A DNA stretch of 64,000 bases from Streptomyces flavofungini (GCF_014650815.1 NZ_BMVR01000016.1:62001-126000); one strand, 5' to 3'; numbered from the stretch's first letter, positions 22,371 through 31,064 are shown. Program-made: numbers and translations. Notes: generated by a model from the letters alone, not told the origin.

Positions 22371-22817
22371 ATGAATACGGGGAGTGACGAGTCGAAGGTG
22401 GTCGACACCGTCGACGACGTGGCCGGGCAGGCCAAAGCCGAGAAGCCCTTCGGATCGCGGGCGCCTGAGTTCATCAAGGCCCGCCGGTCGCTGCACCTGA
22501 GCTGGCAGGTCGGCGTGTTCATCGTGGGTCTGGCTGTGGTCGTCGCGGGCATCATCATGCTGCCCCTGCCGGGGCCGGGCTGGGTGGTGATCTTCGGCGG
22601 CATGGCGATCTGGGCGACCGAGTTCGTCTGGGCGCAGCTGGTGCTCCGCTGGACGAAGCGGAAGGTCACCGAGGCCGCGCAGCGCGCCCTCGACCCACGG
22701 GTGCGCCGCCGCAACATCATCCTCACGAGCATCGGCCTGTTGATCTTCGCGGCCCTCGGCGGGATCTATCTGTGGAAGTTCGGCATCCAGATGCCCTGGA
22801 AGATCAACGATCAGTGA
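22371..22817 (+). CDS. TIGR02611-type PGPGW transmembrane protein
   Basis: A 148-aa membrane protein with the family signature LPLPGPGWVVIFGG at about residues 64-77. A membrane helix lies just before it (about 45-64, QVGVFIVGLAVVVAGIIM) and another near the end (about 118-137, NIILTSIGLLIFAALGGIYL). A basic loop (LRWTKRKVTEAAQRALDPRVRRR) joins them. ATG 22371 starts after TAAGGT at 8 nt and no ribosome site, typical of leaderless actinobacterial messages. The biochemical role of the family is unknown. Confidence 0.8.
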   Translation: MNTGSDESKVVDTVDDVAGQAKAEKPFGSRAPEFIKARRSLHLSWQVGVFIVGLAVVVAGIIMLPLPGPGWVVIFGGMAIWATEFVWAQLVLRWTKRKVTEAAQRALDPRVRRRNIILTSIGLLIFAALGGIYLWKFGIQMPWKINDQ

Positions 22818-22840
22818 GGCGGGCCCCGTCGGGGTGCGTG

Positions 22841-22858
22841 CCACCCCGGTCGGGGTGG
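22841..22858 (+). terminator. short hairpin after the PGPGW gene
   Basis: CCACCCC (22841-22847) and GGGGTGG (22852-22858) with a GGTC loop, 24 bp after the stop. A weak but plausible terminator. Confidence 0.5.
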
Positions 22859-22901
22859 TCGGAGGCACCCTCTGACATGGGGTAATGTTCTCTCTGCGCC
22901 C

Positions 22902-22973
22902 GGGCGATTAGCTCAGTGGGAGAGCGCTTCGTTCACACCGAAGAGGTCACTGGTTCGAACCCAGTATCGCCCA
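22902..22973 (+). tRNA. tRNA-Val (anticodon CAC), copy 1
   Basis: Acceptor stem GGGCGAT/ATCGCCC, anticodon loop TTCACAC (CAC, valine), T arm CTGGTTCGAACCCAG, discriminator A, 72 nt, CCA not encoded. GTAATG (22882-22887) is a possible -10 upstream. Confidence 0.96.
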
Positions 22974-22981
22974 CCCGGGAT

Positions 22982-23017
22982 TGTGGCCCGGAGGCTGGAA
23001 ACAGCCTCCGGGCCACA
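22982..23017 (+). terminator. hairpin after tRNA-Val
   Basis: TGTGGCCCGGAGGCT (22982-22996) pairs perfectly with AGCCTCCGGGCCACA (23003-23017) around GGAAAC. No T run follows. Confidence 0.85.
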
Positions 23018-23185
23018 GTCGTATGCCCAGACGCATGCCGGGTCGTATACACGGCCGTATGTGACGGCCTTTCATGGAAATTCACACCCCGTGCGAGCCT
23101 TGCGGAATAACTCGTTCCTATTTCTGTGAGTTGACGATCCGTCCGCTCTGTCGCGCGGAAATCACCCCGGGCGCAGACTGGCCCC

Positions 23186-23632
23186 ATGGACTGGTGCCAT
23201 TACCGCTTCCGCAGCGTATGGAATCTGCCCGCCGCCCCCGAGACGGTGTACGCCGTCCTGGAGCAGGCCCAGGACTACCCGCGCTGGTGGCCGCAGGTGC
23301 GCGCCGTGGCCCCGCTCGACGAGCGCACCGGCACCGCACGCCTGCGCTCCCTGCTCCCGTACGACATCGTCGTCACCGCCGAGGAGCGCCGCCGCGACCC
23401 CGGCCACGGCGTCCTGGAGATCGCCATGACCGGCGACCTCGAAGGCTGGGCACGCTGGACCCTCACCGCCGCCGACGGCGGCACCCGGGCCCGCTACGAC
23501 CAGGAGGTCGAGGTCCGCAAGGCCCTCATGCGGCGCCTCGCCGTACCCGGCCGGCCTCTCTTCCGCGTCAACCACGCCCTGATGATGCGGTCGGGGCGGC
23601 GGGGGCTCGTCGCGTACCTGGAAGCGGTTTGA
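23186..23632 (+). CDS. SRPBCC/START-like (polyketide cyclase/dehydrase type) protein
   Basis: A 148-aa protein of the helix-grip fold. Features are the N-terminal strand HYRFRSVWNLPAAPETVYAVL with the conserved W and PAAPE, the DYPRWWPQVRAV helix, and a long C-terminal helix (KALMRRLAVPGRPLFRVNHALMMRSGRRGLVAYL). The family binds hydrophobic ligands; the ligand here is unknown. ATG 23186 has no ribosome site; CAGACT at 23174-23179 ends 6 nt before it, so leaderless translation is likely. The gene lies between two identical tRNA-Val(CAC) genes. Confidence 0.82.
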   Translation: MDWCHYRFRSVWNLPAAPETVYAVLEQAQDYPRWWPQVRAVAPLDERTGTARLRSLLPYDIVVTAEERRRDPGHGVLEIAMTGDLEGWARWTLTAADGGTRARYDQEVEVRKALMRRLAVPGRPLFRVNHALMMRSGRRGLVAYLEAV

Positions 23633-23671
23633 ACCAACCGCGTCCGGACCTGTATTGTTCAGTGCGTTCCC

Positions 23672-23743
23672 GGGCGATTAGCTCAGTGGGAGAGCGCTTC
23701 GTTCACACCGAAGAGGTCACTGGTTCGAACCCAGTATCGCCCA
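23672..23743 (+). tRNA. tRNA-Val (anticodon CAC), copy 2
   Basis: Identical in all 72 nt to the copy at 22902; identity extends a few bases each side (CCCGG before the T-rich ends). Anticodon loop TTCACAC. Confidence 0.96.
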
Positions 23744-23754
23744 CCCGGAGAATG

Positions 23755-23783
23755 CCGGTCCGTCCCCGACGGACCGGTTTTTT
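23755..23783 (+). terminator. intrinsic terminator after tRNA-Val copy 2
   Basis: CCGGTCCGTC (23755-23764), loop CCC, GACGGACCGG (23768-23777), then six T (23778-23783). A canonical Rho-independent terminator. Confidence 0.95.
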
Positions 23784-23816
23784 CATGCCCGCGCCCGACG
23801 GGCCGCGCCCCGACGG

Positions 23817-24542
23817 TCAAGCCGCAGCGGGCAGTTCGGGACGCAACGGCCACGCGGGATCCACCAGCTCCGGCGTACCGCTGCGCGCGAACCACGCCTG
23901 CAGCCCACGCGCCTGCGCCGCGTGCCACACCGCCTGCAACGTGTGCAACTCGGCGGGGGACAGGCGCTCCAGACGACCGGAGAAACGGCGCCCCACCGCA
24001 CGCACGACATCCAGCGCCGCCTGCGCGTCGGCCGCCGCGTCGTGCGCGCCCGCCAACTCCACCTCGTAGTGCTCGCACAGGTCCGTCAGCGTGCGACGGC
24101 CCTTGCGATAGCGGTCCAGATGGCGGTCCAGGACCCGCGGATCCAGGACGCACAGCGGACGACTCTCCAGATAGCGCGAGAGCGACGAGGCCCGATGCCT
24201 GCGCAACTCCCGGTCGAACAGCGTCAGATCGAACGGCGCGTTCATCACCACCAACGGCCTGCCCGCCGCGCCCTGCTCCGCCAACTCGCGCCCTATCTCC
24301 TCCATCACCGGAGCCGGCCAACGGCCGTTGCGCTCCAGATGCTCCTGTGTCAGCCCGTGCACCGCGGTCGCGGCGGCGGGCACCGGGACGCCCGGGTTCA
24401 CCAGCCATCGGGTGACACGGGGCCGGGCCCCCGCGCCGTTCTGGACGACGACGGCGGCCGACACGATCCGGTCGGTCTCGACGTCCACACCCGTGGTCTC
24501 TGTGTCGAATGCGGCCAAAGGGCCCTCGTACCAGCACGTCAT
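23817..24542 (-). CDS. DnaQ-like DEDDh 3'-5' exonuclease
   Basis: A 241-aa exonuclease of the DNA polymerase III epsilon type. Exo I is AAFDTETTG (Asp13, Glu15), Exo II is in VVMNAPFDLTLF (Asp near 105), and Exo III is AGAHDAAADAQAAL with the His and Asp near 168-173, so all DEDDh residues are present. The C-terminal 70 residues (RRFSGRLERLSPAELHTLQAVWHAAQ...) are a helical extension ending in PELPAAA. ATG 24542 has AGGAG ten bases upstream. It may act in repair or replication proofreading; Streptomyces have several such stand-alone proteins. Confidence 0.9.
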   Translation of the reverse strand: MTCWYEGPLAAFDTETTGVDVETDRIVSAAVVVQNGAGARPRVTRWLVNPGVPVPAAATAVHGLTQEHLERNGRWPAPVMEEIGRELAEQGAAGRPLVVMNAPFDLTLFDRELRRHRASSLSRYLESRPLCVLDPRVLDRHLDRYRKGRRTLTDLCEHYEVELAGAHDAAADAQAALDVVRAVGRRFSGRLERLSPAELHTLQAVWHAAQARGLQAWFARSGTPELVDPAWPLRPELPAAA

Positions 24543-24709
24543 CCTGACGCAACTCCTCGTTCAGCTCCGGCAGTTGACCTGCGTAACTGCCCACGCTGGT
24601 GATACCCGAGCCGTTTGCGCCGAACCCGGCCCGGAGACAACACAGGTACAGGGCACGGACATCGACCGGCCCGAGCGGGAAAACGTCTGGTTCGGAAGGC
24701 TTGTTGAAC

Positions 24710-25276
24710 ATGGCGCTCGCGCAGCCCGAACAGGGTGGGCTGCTGCCCGAGCGGATCGCACCGCCGCGCGGCACACTCGCCACCACCGCCTGCATGGAGA
24801 CCCTTCAGGTGGGCTATCTGCACGCCGTCGCGGCAGCGGCCGGGTGCTCGCTCTCCCAGCCCTTTCCGGACAACGGCATCGACTGGCACGTCAGCCACAG
24901 CGCCCCGGGGCACACGGTCGACGACGAAGTCACCATCAAGGTGCAGCTCAAGTGCACCTACCAGATCCCGCCCCGACCGGCCGGGCCCGCCTTCTCCTTC
25001 ACCCTGGACAACCCGCACCTGGAGAAGCTCGCCCGTACCCCCGTGTCGGTGCACAAGATCCTCGTCGTGATGATCGTGCCCCGCTCCCGCGACGACTGGC
25101 TGCGCGCCGGACACGACCGGCTCGACCTGCGGCACTGCTGCTACTGGACCAACCTCGCCGGACACCCGGTGACGGGTCGGCGAAGGACCACCGTCCGCGT
25201 CCCGACCTCGCGGATCTTCGACGACCGCGCGCTCTGCGAGATCATGACGCGGGTCGGGACGGGAGGGAGACCCTGA
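24710..25276 (+). CDS. DUF4365 protein, PD-(D/E)XK nuclease-like
   Basis: A 188-aa protein that matches the DUF4365 pattern. The core METLQVGYLHAVAAAAG, GIDWHV and KVQLKCT supplies Glu30, Asp58 and Gln79-X-Lys81, the order expected of a PD-(D/E)XK-type nuclease active site (E, D, QxK). The rest includes KLARTPVSVHKILVVMIVP and LDLRHCCYWTNLAG, as in DUF4365 members. ATG 24710 has GGAAGG at 24694-24699. The stop overlaps the start of the next gene by one base (TGATG), so they are made together. Nuclease activity is inferred from motif placement only; a role in defence or repair is unproven. Confidence 0.72.
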   Translation: MALAQPEQGGLLPERIAPPRGTLATTACMETLQVGYLHAVAAAAGCSLSQPFPDNGIDWHVSHSAPGHTVDDEVTIKVQLKCTYQIPPRPAGPAFSFTLDNPHLEKLARTPVSVHKILVVMIVPRSRDDWLRAGHDRLDLRHCCYWTNLAGHPVTGRRRTTVRVPTSRIFDDRALCEIMTRVGTGGRP

Positions 25277-26502
25277 TGCACCGCCCGATCGACGAGCCCC
25301 CGCCGCCCCGCGGCCCCCGGCCCCACCCCGTCCACACCCCCGGCCTCTGGTCCGACCCGCCCGCACCCGGCCAGGTCGACCCCGCCGTCCTCGGCGCCCT
25401 CCTCGACCGGCACGGCTGGCACCGCCGCGGCGGCGCCGCCGGACGCTACTCCCGCTGGACCCCACCAGGACCCGGCACCGGCGGCACCAGCCTGCTCGTA
25501 CCGGAGAGCCGCGCCTTCCCCGACTGCGAGGACCTGATCGGCGAGGCGCTGACCGCACTCGCCCGCAGCTCCTCGCCGTCCGCCCGCGAAGTCCTCGTCT
25601 CCCTCACCGTGCCCAGCGACGAGATCCGCTGGTGGCGCGACGTGCCCAGCGGGCCCGCCGACACCGCGCCCTGGACCGTCGAGGAACGCCTGCGTGCCGC
25701 CGCCCGCCGGATGCTGCTCGCCGGAGCACTCGCCGCGCGGGCCCGCGCCGGGTACTACGGCGCACGCCACCGCCGCCCCGCGACCGCACTCCTGGAGGAG
25801 ATCCTCGTCGGCCCCGCCCCCGGCGGACGCCGCCTGACCGCGTTCGTACCGGTCACCGCCGGGCGGCCGCTCGCCGTCCGGCTGCACCAGGCGCTGTACG
25901 CCGCCCGTGAGGCCGTCGACTACCGGCGGGCCACCGGCGGCATGGACGCCTTCGACGGAGCCGTCGCCGCGGGCGTCAGCCACGAACTCATCGAGGCCGT
26001 CGTCGCCCTCGTCCGCGGCACCGAGGGCGCCCGGGTCGAAGTCGCCTGGTCACCCGCGGCCGGGGTGCCCGAGGGCTGCGCCGCGGCCGTCGAGCCCGTC
26101 GAGTTCTCGCCCGGGGACCTGCCCGTGCTGCGCGAGGCCAGCGCCCGCTATCGGCACGCGGAGCCGTCGGTGCCGGTGCGGATCACCGGGGCCGTGGTGC
26201 GCATGCGGCGGTCGGGGCCGCGGGGGGCCGGGACGGTGCGGGTGCGGGTGCTCGCGGGCGCGGAGGTCCCGCACGTCCGGATGGCCCTCGACGAGGAGGA
26301 CTACCGCATCGCCGGGCAGGCGCATCTGGTCGGCCTGCCGATCCGGGTGCACGGCCGTCTGGAGAGCCGGGGCGGCTTCCGCAGGCTCACGGAGGCGGCC
26401 GAGGTGGTGCCGGTGCAGGTCGACGAGGCCGAGCGGGACCGCCTGATGAAGTCGCTCCAGGAGAATCTGGACTTCTTCGAGGAGGCGTGCAGCGGGGACT
26501 GA
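25276..26502 (+). CDS. uncharacterised protein coupled to the DUF4365 gene
   Basis: A 408-aa protein I do not recognise. Residues 1-25 are Pro/Arg-rich. A mixed domain follows (about 35-290) with EEILVGPAPGGRRLTAFVPV and VDYRRATGGMDAFDGAVAAG. Residues about 298-385 (VPVRITGAVVRMRRSG, GTVRVRVLAG, IRVHGRLESRGGFRRL) are strand-rich and read like an OB-type nucleic-acid-binding fold. The end is acidic and helical (RDRLMKSLQENLDFFEEAC). ATG 25276 overlaps the upstream stop (TGATG), so translation is coupled to the DUF4365 gene and the two products probably act together. Both fold assignments are inference. Confidence 0.7.
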   Translation: MHRPIDEPPPPRGPRPHPVHTPGLWSDPPAPGQVDPAVLGALLDRHGWHRRGGAAGRYSRWTPPGPGTGGTSLLVPESRAFPDCEDLIGEALTALARSSSPSAREVLVSLTVPSDEIRWWRDVPSGPADTAPWTVEERLRAAARRMLLAGALAARARAGYYGARHRRPATALLEEILVGPAPGGRRLTAFVPVTAGRPLAVRLHQALYAAREAVDYRRATGGMDAFDGAVAAGVSHELIEAVVALVRGTEGARVEVAWSPAAGVPEGCAAAVEPVEFSPGDLPVLREASARYRHAEPSVPVRITGAVVRMRRSGPRGAGTVRVRVLAGAEVPHVRMALDEEDYRIAGQAHLVGLPIRVHGRLESRGGFRRLTEAAEVVPVQVDEAERDRLMKSLQENLDFFEEACSGD

Positions 26503-26720
26503 GGAGGCGCCCGGCGGGGACTGGAGGGCGTGCGGCGGCCGGGACTGGAGGGCGGGGCGGGGGCTTGCGCGCGGGCGGTGGCGGGCGTGGTGGGCCGGGG
26601 CCGTGCTTAACCGTTTCGCGATGGGCCCCCGGGGCTCGGTACGATTCGTTGCGCGTGCAGGAGCAGATCTGCCGCGGCCCGCTTCCAGGCAGGGCAGCCC
26701 CCTTCAGGCAGGAGAAACCG
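26503..26720 (+). promoter_or_regulatory. thrS upstream region
   Basis: The first part holds loose repeats of a GGGACTGGAGG motif (26512-26560). TACGAT at 26640-26645 is a likely -10, giving a leader of about 70 nt before GTG 26721. I see no T-box stem or antiterminator in so short a leader. Confidence 0.4.
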
Positions 26721-28700
26721 GTGTCAGACGTCCGTGTGATCATCCAACGCGATTCCGAGCGGGATGAACGCGTGGTGACCACGGGCACCACGGCCGCCGA
26801 CCTGTTCGACGGCGAGCGCACCGTCGTCGCGGCCCGCGTGGGCGGCGAGCTGAAGGACCTGGCCTACGCGGTCGCCGACGGCGAGGTCGTCGAGCCCGTC
26901 GAGATCTCCTCCGAGGACGGCCTGAACATCCTGCGGCACTCCGCCGCGCACGTCATGGCGCAGGCCGTGCAGAACCTCTTCCCCGACGCCAAGCTCGGCA
27001 TCGGCCCGCCCATCCGGGACGGCTTCTACTACGACTTCGACGTCAAGGAGCCCTTCACCCCCGAGGACCTCAAGCGCATCGAGAAGAAGATGCAGGAGAT
27101 CCAGAAGCGGGGCCAGCGCTTCGCGCGCCGCGTCACCAACGACGACGACGCCCGCGTCGAGCTCGCCGACGAGCCGTACAAGCTGGAGCTCATCGGCCTC
27201 AAGGGCAACGCCGCGAACGCCGCCGACGGCGCGGACGCGGAGGTCGGCGCCGGCGAGCTGACCATCTACGACAACGTGGACGCCAAGACCGGCGAGCTGT
27301 GCTGGAAGGACCTCTGCCGCGGTCCGCACCTGCCCACCACCCGGAACATCCCCGCGTTCAAGCTGATGCGCTCCGCCGCCGCCTACTGGCGCGGCAGCGA
27401 GAAGAACCCGCAGCTCCAGCGCATCTACGGCACCGCGTGGCCCTCCAAGGACGAGCTGAAGGCGCACCTGGAGTTCCTCGCCGAGGCCGAGAAGCGCGAC
27501 CACCGCAAGCTCGGCGCGGAGCTCGACCTGTTCTCCTTCCCGGAGGAGCTCGGCCCCGGCCTCGCGGTCTTCCACCCCAAGGGCGGCGTGGTCCGCAAGG
27601 TGATGGAGGACTACTCGCGGCGCCGCCACGAGGAGACCGGCTACGAGTTCGTGAACACCCCGCACATCTCGAAGGAGCACCTCTTCGAGACCTCGGGGCA
27701 CCTGCCGCACTATGCGGAGGGCATGTTCCCGCCCATCGAGTTCGACGGGCAGAACTACCGCCTCAAGGCCATGAACTGCCCGATGCACAACCTGATCTTC
27801 AAGTCGCGCGGCCGTTCCTACCGTGAACTGCCGCTGCGCCTCTTCGAGTTCGGCACGGTGTACCGCTACGAGAAGTCGGGCGTCGTGCACGGCCTGACCC
27901 GCTCGCGCGGCTTCACCCAGGACGACTCGCACATCTACTGCACCAAGGAGCAGATGGCCGAGGAGCTGGACAAGCTCCTCACCTTCGTCCTCGACCTGCT
28001 GCGCGACTACGGCCTGAACGAGTTCGAGCTGGAGCTGTCCACCCGCGACGAGTCGGACAAGTTCATCGGCACGGACGAGGACTGGGCCGAGGCCACGGAG
28101 GCGCTGCGCCAGGCCGCCGAGAAGCAGGGGCTGCCGCTGGTGCCGGACCCGGGCGGAGCCGCGTACTACGGCCCGAAGATCTCCGTGCAGGCGCGGGACG
28201 CGATCGGCCGGTCCTGGCAGATGTCGACCCTCCAGGTGGACTTCAACCAGCCCAAGCGGTTCGGTCTCGAGTACACCGCGGCGGACGGCTCCAAGCAGCA
28301 GCCCGTCATGCTGCACCGCGCGCTGTTCGGTTCGATCGAGCGGTTCTTCGGTGTGCTGCTCGAGCACTACGCGGGCGCCTTCCCGGCGTGGCTGGCGCCG
28401 GTCCAGGCGGTCGGGATTCCGGTCGGGGACGCGCACGTGCCGTACCTCCAGGAGTTCGCGGAGGAGGCCAGGAAGCACGGGCTCCGGGTCGAGGTGGACG
28501 CCTCGTCCGACCGGATGCAGAAGAAGATCAGGAACGCGCAGAAGGCCAAGGTCCCGTTCATGATCATCGTCGGTGACGACGACATGAACGCGGGCGCGGT
28601 GTCCTTCCGCTACCGGGACGGGTCGCAGGAGAACGGGATCGCCCGTGCCGAGGCGATCGCGAAGCTCGTGGACGTGGTGGAGCGCCGCGCTCAGGCGTGA
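26721..28700 (+). CDS. thrS: threonyl-tRNA synthetase
   Basis: Class II aminoacyl-tRNA synthetase charging tRNA-Thr, 659 aa. It has the N-terminal TGS domain (about 1-65), the SAD editing domain (HSAAHVMAQAV and CRGPHLPTT supply the zinc/editing His and Cys), the catalytic core with the zinc Cys in MNCPMHNLIF, motif 2 FEFGTVYRYEKSGVVHGL, motif 3 MLHRALFGSIERFFGVLLEH, and the anticodon-binding domain. GTG 26721 has AGGAGA at 26709-26714 and gives MSDVRVIIQRD. It heads a rightward unit with the HIT gene after a hairpin at 28729-28758. Confidence 0.97.
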   Translation: MSDVRVIIQRDSERDERVVTTGTTAADLFDGERTVVAARVGGELKDLAYAVADGEVVEPVEISSEDGLNILRHSAAHVMAQAVQNLFPDAKLGIGPPIRDGFYYDFDVKEPFTPEDLKRIEKKMQEIQKRGQRFARRVTNDDDARVELADEPYKLELIGLKGNAANAADGADAEVGAGELTIYDNVDAKTGELCWKDLCRGPHLPTTRNIPAFKLMRSAAAYWRGSEKNPQLQRIYGTAWPSKDELKAHLEFLAEAEKRDHRKLGAELDLFSFPEELGPGLAVFHPKGGVVRKVMEDYSRRRHEETGYEFVNTPHISKEHLFETSGHLPHYAEGMFPPIEFDGQNYRLKAMNCPMHNLIFKSRGRSYRELPLRLFEFGTVYRYEKSGVVHGLTRSRGFTQDDSHIYCTKEQMAEELDKLLTFVLDLLRDYGLNEFELELSTRDESDKFIGTDEDWAEATEALRQAAEKQGLPLVPDPGGAAYYGPKISVQARDAIGRSWQMSTLQVDFNQPKRFGLEYTAADGSKQQPVMLHRALFGSIERFFGVLLEHYAGAFPAWLAPVQAVGIPVGDAHVPYLQEFAEEARKHGLRVEVDASSDRMQKKIRNAQKAKVPFMIIVGDDDMNAGAVSFRYRDGSQENGIARAEAIAKLVDVVERRAQA

Positions 28701-28728
28701 TGTCCGCCGCCTGAGGCGGCCAGGCACG

Positions 28729-28758
28729 GAGGGGCGGTCCCGTTCGGGGCCGCCCCTC
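28729..28758 (+). terminator. hairpin after thrS
   Basis: GAGGGGCGG (28729-28737) pairs with CCGCCCCTC (28750-28758), with further TCCC/GGGG pairing inside. No T run. It separates thrS from the HIT gene. Confidence 0.75.
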
Positions 28759-28791
28759 GTCACGTCCTCATCGGGGAATATGCTGGCGACC

Positions 28792-29340
28792 ATGACGATT
28801 GAGCCGGAGCAGCAGATCGGAGTGGGGACGCAGGACGCGTTCCAGCGCCTGTGGACGCCCCATCGGATGGCGTACATCCAAGGGGAGAACAAGCCCACCG
28901 GTCCCGAAGCCGACGACGGCTGTCCGTTCTGCTCGATCCCGGCGAAATCGGACGAGGACGGACTCGTCGTCAAGCGCGGCGAGCACGTGTACGCGGTGCT
29001 CAACCTGTACCCCTACAACGGTGGCCACATGATGGTCGTCCCGTACCGGCACGTCGCCGATTACACGGACCTCACCGGGCCGGAGACCGTCGAGCTCGCG
29101 GAGCTGACGAAGCAGGCGATGACCGCGCTGCGCAAGGCGTCCGGCGCCCACGGCTTCAATCTGGGCATGAACCAGGGCACCGTCGCCGGTGCCGGTATCG
29201 CCGCCCACCTGCACCAGCACATCGTGCCGCGCTGGGGTGGCGACACGAACTTCATGCCGGTCGTCGGCCACACCAAGGTGCTCCCGCAACTCCTCGCGGA
29301 CACCCGCAAGATGCTCGCGGAGGCGTGGCCTGCGGCCTAG
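28792..29340 (+). CDS. HIT-family nucleotide hydrolase/phosphorylase (Ap4A phosphorylase-like)
   Basis: A 182-aa histidine-triad protein with the catalytic HLHQHIVPRW (about residues 140-149) and a CPFC zinc pair near residue 45. It resembles mycobacterial Rv2613c, an Ap4A phosphorylase that lies, as here, between thrS and pgsA. ATG 28792 was chosen over ATG 28780: TATGCT (28779-28784) ends 7 nt before it like a -10 of a leaderless message, and there is no suitably spaced ribosome site for either start. It probably clears dinucleoside polyphosphates made by aminoacyl-tRNA synthetases. Confidence 0.87.
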   Translation: MTIEPEQQIGVGTQDAFQRLWTPHRMAYIQGENKPTGPEADDGCPFCSIPAKSDEDGLVVKRGEHVYAVLNLYPYNGGHMMVVPYRHVADYTDLTGPETVELAELTKQAMTALRKASGAHGFNLGMNQGTVAGAGIAAHLHQHIVPRWGGDTNFMPVVGHTKVLPQLLADTRKMLAEAWPAA

Positions 29341-29351
29341 CGTACGGACGT

Positions 29352-29400
29352 ACGCGAAGGGGGGGGCGGCGCGATCCGATCGCGCCGCCCCCCTTCGCGT
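29352..29400. terminator. very strong bidirectional hairpin between convergent genes
   Basis: ACGCGAAG-G-run-CGGCGCGAT (29352-29375) pairs with ATCGCGCCG-C-run-CTTCGCGT (29379-29400) around CCG, with two bulged G. It separates the HIT gene from the leftward membrane protein gene. Confidence 0.88.
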
Positions 29401-29408
29401 GGCCGGAG

Positions 29409-31064
29409 CTACGTCCCGTACACGTCGGCGTTGCGCGGCATCGGGTCCTGCACCGCTCCGCTGAGGAACGTGGCGCGGCCGCTGAAGCGGTCGGTGTTCA
29501 CGCCGTTCTCCTCCAGGACCTTGATGGCCGCGGAGTGCACGACGCGCAGCACCGGGGTGGCGGCGCGCAGCGCGTCGTCGGCCATGAAGCGGTGCCGCCA
29601 GGGCTTGTCGGCCCAGGCGTGGCGGAGGCCGAAGGGCTCGGGCAGGACGAGCTTGCCGCCCAGGTAGTCCAGTATCGGCGGATACCAGGTGAAGGGGGCG
29701 CGGACGGCGAGGCGCACCACCTCCTGGGCGTCGACGAGCGGCAGTTGCCGGGTCTTGGTCTCCCAGAACTTGATGGTCTTGCTGACGGTCTTGGTCTTGG
29801 GGGAGGGCTTGCTGGTGAACAGCGAGTGCACGGGGCCGAGGGCGTGGCCGGTGACCTCGATGCGCAGGGTCTCGTGCAGGACGGTCACGGTGATGAGCAT
29901 GGTGATCACCAACTGGCCGTCCCAGAGGGTGAACTGAACGCCCAGGTAGTGCCGGTCGCCGCTGCCGAACTGCTGCTCGTTGCAGATGCGCTGTATTTCG
30001 TGGCCCTTGATCTGGAAGGCGTCGACGTCGGTGCCGGAAGGGCGGGAGACTGATCCGGCGTTCTCTCCGATGGGGGTGACGACCCAGTGCCTTATCGACG
30101 GCGTGGGGAAGCCGCCGGTGTGCAGCGGGCCGCGCTCCAGCATGCGGAGCTGGTCGTGCACCGCGCGTATGACGTCCCAGCTGCGGAACGGGTTGATCTC
30201 CTTGCCCTCGTCGCGTGGGGTGAGCTCCTCGGCGAGCTGCCAGCTGCCCCAGCGGGTGCCCATGCCCAGTATTCCCTTGGGCCCGGCGTAGAAGACGGAG
30301 TTGGACTGCTGCTCGGCGGAGAGGCGGGCGAGGCCCTGGCGCAGCCGCTCGGCGGCGGTCTCGCCGGGGCTGCCGGGGACGGCTTCGGGGATCTTGGCGC
30401 CGATGCCGCCGCCCGCGAGCAGGCTGTCCCAGCGGTCGCGCAGGTCCCTGGCGGTGCCTTCGGCGACGTGCTTGGCCCAGAACCAGCCGAGCACGGGCAC
30501 GATGAGGCAGATCCGCAGATACCAGGCCCAGAAGCCGCCGAAGGGCAGCTTGATCAGGAGCAGCACGACGAGGACGCCGAGGGCGACGAGGAGGGCCGTG
30601 GCGATCGCCTGGGTGCGCTTGTCCTTCTGCTTGGAGATCCACCGGCGGGCGGTGAAGACCAGGAGCCAGGCCAGCAGACCGGGCAGGAAGAGCAGTCCGC
30701 ACAGCACCATGACGGCCGTGAGCCAGCTGTCGCGCTGCCTGCGGATGCGGTTGGCCGCTAGACAGTGCTCGACGACCGCCTGCGGTTCGGTGCCGAAGGA
30801 CTGGATGAGCGCCGGGCGGGCGCCGCCGAGCATCCGGACCTGCACGGTCCGTGAGAAGGCCTCGCCCAGGCTGGGCTTGCACAGCGACCACAGTCCGGGC
30901 TTCACCACGGATTTGTGCCAGTCGCTGTTGGCCTTCAGGATGTCGTCGACCTCGCCGTCGCGATACGCCGCCGAGGCCAGGGCATGCGTCGCCGCGGTCT
31001 GCCCGGCGGCTCCCGACAGCGGGACCTGGGCCCCCGGCCTGAAGTCGAATACGTCGTCCGCCAC
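29409..31064 (-). CDS. large membrane protein of unknown function
   Basis: A protein of about 551 aa with two or three helices at about residues 108-135 (WLTAVMVLCGLLFLPGLLAW) and 155-195 (AIATALLVALGVLVVLLLIK and WAWYLRICLIVPVLGWFWAK). The long C-terminal part (about 200-551) is soluble, with IRHWVVTPIGENAG, YLGVQFTLWDGQLVITMLIT and a beta-rich stretch. GTG 31064 gives MADDVFDFRPGAQVPL; ATG 31085, seven codons upstream, is the alternative. I do not recognise the family. It and the EF-G-like gene run leftward and interrupt a rightward block that in mycobacteria goes thrS-HIT-pgsA. Confidence 0.78.
   Translation of the reverse strand: MADDVFDFRPGAQVPLSGAAGQTAATHALASAAYRDGEVDDILKANSDWHKSVVKPGLWSLCKPSLGEAFSRTVQVRMLGGARPALIQSFGTEPQAVVEHCLAANRIRRQRDSWLTAVMVLCGLLFLPGLLAWLLVFTARRWISKQKDKRTQAIATALLVALGVLVVLLLIKLPFGGFWAWYLRICLIVPVLGWFWAKHVAEGTARDLRDRWDSLLAGGGIGAKIPEAVPGSPGETAAERLRQGLARLSAEQQSNSVFYAGPKGILGMGTRWGSWQLAEELTPRDEGKEINPFRSWDVIRAVHDQLRMLERGPLHTGGFPTPSIRHWVVTPIGENAGSVSRPSGTDVDAFQIKGHEIQRICNEQQFGSGDRHYLGVQFTLWDGQLVITMLITVTVLHETLRIEVTGHALGPVHSLFTSKPSPKTKTVSKTIKFWETKTRQLPLVDAQEVVRLAVRAPFTWYPPILDYLGGKLVLPEPFGLRHAWADKPWRHRFMADDALRAATPVLRVVHSAAIKVLEENGVNTDRFSGRATFLSGAVQDPMPRNADVYGT

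Noticed and set aside
26503..26720. T-box leader of thrS
   Set aside because: The likely transcription start leaves only about 70 nt, too short for a T-box.
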